Assembly (NCBI RefSeq): GCF_011170125.1
Contig: NZ_BLLN01000004.1
Coordinates: 1-43,897 of the forward strand
Direction: 5' to 3'
Origin: Streptomyces diastaticus subsp. diastaticus
GTDB taxonomy: Bacteria; Actinomycetota; Actinomycetes; Streptomycetales; Streptomycetaceae
Length of the DNA stretch: 43,897 nt
The notes below the pieces were generated by a model. That model had not been told where the DNA came from. It saw only the letters and a program-made list of their open reading frames with translations, and ran no database searches. Every line of letters starts with the position of its first letter. Within the stretch, counting starts at the first letter, position 1. A program made the translations under genes and the position numbers. This document shows positions 41,779-43,897 of this stretch, in pieces.

Positions 41779-43161
41779 TCAGGCGGCGAGCTGGCGCTCC
41801 GCGTACGTGATGAAGGCGTCGACCTCGGGGGCGGACCTGTGCGGGGCCAGGGTGGCGGTGAGGTCGTGGACGTAGCCGTGCGCGCGGGCGGAGCGCACCT
41901 CGGCGAGGAGGTCGACGGAGCGGCGCCCGGCGTCGAGCCCTTGCTCGCGGTCGCCGGCTCGTAGGTGCGTGGCGGCTTCGACGGCGAGGCGGATGCCGAC
42001 GGCGCGGGTGTAGCGGCCGGGGGACATGGCGGCCGCCTGGCGGCCCCAGTCGAGCGCGGCCGCCGTGGCGCCGAGGTCGCGGTGGATCTCGGTGGCGTCG
42101 GTGGCGATCCGCTCGGGGGTGTAGTAGTTCATCCAGGCCGGGTCGTCGCCGGTGGCTCCGGCGAGGTGGCGTTCGGCGGCGAGGAGCGCCGCGGTGGCCT
42201 CCGGTCCCTCTCCGGCCCGGGCGTGGGCGCGGGCCTGCGCGAGTTTCGCGAAGGACAGGACCTTGGGGCTGGCGACGTGCTTGGCCCGTTCGTACGCTCC
42301 TTCGGCCATGTCGACGGCCTCGCCGGGATGCCCGCGGAGGAACGCGGACAGGGACATGGTGGAGAGTACGTACGCGCCGACCTGGACGTCGCCGGCAGCG
42401 CGCGCCATGGCCAGGGCCTGGATGAGGTAGCGCTGGGCGGCGTCGTGCTGGCCGTTGTCGAACGCGGACCAGCCGACGACGCGGGACAGCTCGGCCGTCA
42501 CCCGGAGCAGATCCTGGCGGACCTTCTCGCTGCAACTGCCCTGGAGCATGGGCGCGGCGCGGTCCCGCAAACAGACGGTGACGGAGGACGCTTTCCAGTT
42601 GCCGCCGCCGAACTTCGAGTCCCAGATGCGCGCGTCTTCGACGGCCTCCCACAGCTCGTCCAGTTCGCCCTGGCCCACGCGCCGGGCGCCGCGGTGCTCG
42701 GCGGGTGGAACGGCAGCGGCAGCGGGGACAGCGAGCCACCGGGTGGTCGGGAGGGCGAAGGCTCCAACGGCGAAGGAGCCGTGAAGGAAGTTGCGGCGGT
42801 CCACAAGTCTCCAGAAGGCGATGGCGCCGCGCACGGCGTCTGACGGGCTACGAGGAAAATCCAACCCGATCATGCCGGTCTCGCGGCGCGATCTCGTCAT
42901 GGCGATCTCGCTCAAGTCGACGCGCCGCCCCAGGCGTTCGCCCAGCGCAGCGGCTATGCAAGCTGGTGCGGGGGCTCGCGGGATCATGCCTCGTTGTACC
43001 CAGTTGGTAACACTCGTATGGGTGTACTCGGTCGGTCTGCCTGCTTGTTCTGCGAGCACATTGACCCGCTTCGCGAGCGATTCGTAGCTAGCGCCAGACG
43101 CCGCCACGAGCCGTTCTAAGTCTTCGTTCGGCTGCCAGTCCCGCTCCTGCCACCGTGCCAC
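41779..43161 (-). CDS. HTH regulator with TPR-like C-terminal half
   Basis: GTG at 43161 follows AAGGAGG with a five-base gap; GTG 43167 overlaps that site. Length 460 aa. An N-terminal HTH-like region (about 10-70, SYESLAKRVNVLAEQ, HTSVTNWVQRGMIP, AAALGERLGRRV) is followed by a TPR-like helical array (about 160-455) with paired helices rich in A, L, R and Y. This layout is common in Streptomyces regulators that need a ligand or partner. It is divergent from the radical SAM gene, with 276 bases between their starts that hold inverted repeats, so it probably controls both. Confidence 0.8.
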   Translation of the reverse strand: MARWQERDWQPNEDLERLVAASGASYESLAKRVNVLAEQAGRPTEYTHTSVTNWVQRGMIPRAPAPACIAAALGERLGRRVDLSEIAMTRSRRETGMIGLDFPRSPSDAVRGAIAFWRLVDRRNFLHGSFAVGAFALPTTRWLAVPAAAAVPPAEHRGARRVGQGELDELWEAVEDARIWDSKFGGGNWKASSVTVCLRDRAAPMLQGSCSEKVRQDLLRVTAELSRVVGWSAFDNGQHDAAQRYLIQALAMARAAGDVQVGAYVLSTMSLSAFLRGHPGEAVDMAEGAYERAKHVASPKVLSFAKLAQARAHARAGEGPEATAALLAAERHLAGATGDDPAWMNYYTPERIATDATEIHRDLGATAAALDWGRQAAAMSPGRYTRAVGIRLAVEAATHLRAGDREQGLDAGRRSVDLLAEVRSARAHGYVHDLTATLAPHRSAPEVDAFITYAERQLAA

Positions 43162-43231
43162 GCGCACCTCCTTCGCCGGGCCCTCTGCACCCGTGCGTCC
43201 GCTCGCCCGGGAGCCTTCCGTGCGGCCGTGA

Positions 43232-43283
43232 GGGGGGGCTCACAAACGGGCTGAGTTTGTGATGTGTGAGCCCCCATTGTGAG
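43232..43283. promoter_or_regulatory. Operator-like nested inverted repeats
   Basis: Outer arms GGGGGCTCACA (43234-43244) and TGTGAGCCCCC (43265-43275), perfect 11 bp with a 20-base spacer. Inner arms CACAAAC (43241-43247) and GTTTGTG (43255-43261), perfect 7 bp. A further TGTGAG lies at 43278-43283. It is likely the binding region of the divergent regulator. The left arm resembles the G-run/TTCACA block of promoters A and B. Confidence 0.7.
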
Positions 43284-43318
43284 CTGTCGGCGGCCGTCCT
43301 GACAGAGCTTTACTCAGT

Positions 43319-43370
43319 GCAGAAGGGCCGATCACGGCATCACCTCGGCGACCGGGGGCCTCCCTTCTGC
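43319..43370 (+). promoter_or_regulatory. Leader stem-loop before the radical SAM gene
   Basis: GCAGAAGGG (43319-43327) pairs with CCCTTCTGC (43362-43370) across a large loop. It may affect translation of the downstream gene; function unproven. Confidence 0.45.
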
Positions 43371-43437
43371 CGACAGGGATACGGCGTTGCCCCGCCGAGA
43401 CACTCACAACGTCACCGCCTCTCTTCAGGAGAGCATC

Positions 43438-43897
43438 ATGGCCGTTCCGCTTGACCACAGCTCCGCTGTCGACTACACCGCCCTGCGCAACTTCGCGGCC
43501 CTCCGCGGACAGCTGCGCGTCTCTCTCACCCCCCGCTGCAACATCGCCTGCTGGTTCTGCCACAACGAGGGCGACATCCCGCCGCCGGTCACCCGGGCGA
43601 ACCGGTCACTTCAGCCGCGGATGAAGCAGTTCTCCGCCGAGAACTACCTGACCTCGATCGAGGCACTGGCCGGTGCGGGACTCAAACGGGTGTACTTCAC
43701 CGGCGGGGAGCCGTTGACGTCACCGCTGGCCCGCCCTGTCCTGGAGAACCTGCCGGACCTGGGGGCCGACGGCTCCTACACCCTCATCACCAACGGCACC
43801 CGTGTGCGCTATCACCGGTCGTGGCTGGCCGGCACCCGCCTGGACAAGGTGAAGGTGTCGCTGCACTACTTCTCGGACGAGTCGATACGCGCCATCG
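43438..43897 (+). CDS. Radical SAM protein, MoaA-like (partial, cut by window end)
   Basis: ATG at 43438 is six bases after AGGAG; 153 codons are visible and the frame is open at the end of the window. CNIACWFC (Cys34, Cys38, Cys41) is the Cx3Cx2C [4Fe-4S] motif and GGEPL (residues 89-93) binds SAM. The TLITNGTRV strand is typical of MoaA-like enzymes. Its substrate is unknown. It is divergent from an HTH/TPR regulator and probably under its control. The C-terminal part lies outside. Confidence 0.85.
   Translation, partial: MAVPLDHSSAVDYTALRNFAALRGQLRVSLTPRCNIACWFCHNEGDIPPPVTRANRSLQPRMKQFSAENYLTSIEALAGAGLKRVYFTGGEPLTSPLARPVLENLPDLGADGSYTLITNGTRVRYHRSWLAGTRLDKVKVSLHYFSDESIRAI

Noticed and set aside
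1..43897. CRISPR arrays, tRNA or rRNA genes, transposases, integrases
   Set aside because: No regularly spaced 25-40-base repeats, cloverleaf-like sequence or recombinase motifs were noticed by eye. A tRNAscan/ISfinder search would be decisive.

Overview
The window is very GC-rich actinobacterial DNA, most likely Streptomyces. The evidence is pervasive G/C third positions, GTG and TTG starts, AGGAGG-type ribosome binding sites and 4-bp ATGA/GTGA gene overlaps. The gene content (ParB-like, SSB, Rad52-like, DnaB-like helicase, DNA ligase, a complete conjugation-type secretion operon, many small proteins of unknown function) points to a large conjugative plasmid or integrative conjugative element rather than chromosome core. 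No rRNA, tRNA, CRISPR array, integrase, transposase or classical relaxase was seen.

Left arm (about 1-14.1 kb, + strand): an accessory and DNA-metabolism region. Many genes stand alone, each followed closely by a GC-rich hairpin. In order: two unknown genes, a stand-alone ChlI/Lon-protease-like domain protein with a C-terminal zinc motif, a PAPS-reductase-like PP-loop protein, several unknown small proteins, a Rad52-family annealing protein, a ParB-like protein, an SSB, further unknowns, a TGT/DpdA-like base-exchange enzyme broken by a seven-C tract, and a protein made of four tandem HTH units. Three genes share a distinctive promoter layout, and two of these also share an almost identical leader with a conserved hairpin. 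A DnaB-like helicase (14.3-15.2 kb, - strand) converges on this region behind a strong terminator. Four loci here (near 1.93, 5.79, 12.05 and 15.36 kb) show apparent one-base frameshifts.

Middle (15.5-27.8 kb, + strand): a tightly overlapped Tcp-type (Gram-positive) type IV secretion operon. It encodes a TcpC/VirB8-like protein, a small membrane protein, TcpE-like, VirB4-like ATPase, VirB6/TcpH-like membrane protein, a lipoprotein with transglycosylase and NlpC/P60 domains, a one-TM protein, a VirD4/TraG-like coupling ATPase and a replication-relaxation family protein.

Right middle (28-39 kb, + strand): a lipoprotein and a secreted protein, followed by a Tad/Flp pilus operon. It encodes a SAF/CpaB-like protein, a TadZ/CpaE-like protein, the TadA/CpaF ATPase, TadB, TadC, a Flp-like pilin, three TadE/TadG-like pseudopilins, and a 1064-residue membrane protein joining LysM repeats to a cytoplasmic BTAD-type domain. 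A perfect 15-bp hairpin closes the operon. No prepilin peptidase is present.

Right end (39.1-43.9 kb): two minus-strand genes (a DUF3846-like protein and an unknown), a small ATP-dependent DNA ligase (+), and a divergent pair made of an HTH/TPR-like regulator (-) and a MoaA-like radical SAM enzyme (+, cut by the window end). The divergent intergenic region carries nested inverted repeats. One arm of the outer repeat resembles the G-run/TCACA block of the left-arm promoters, so one regulator may control both regions.
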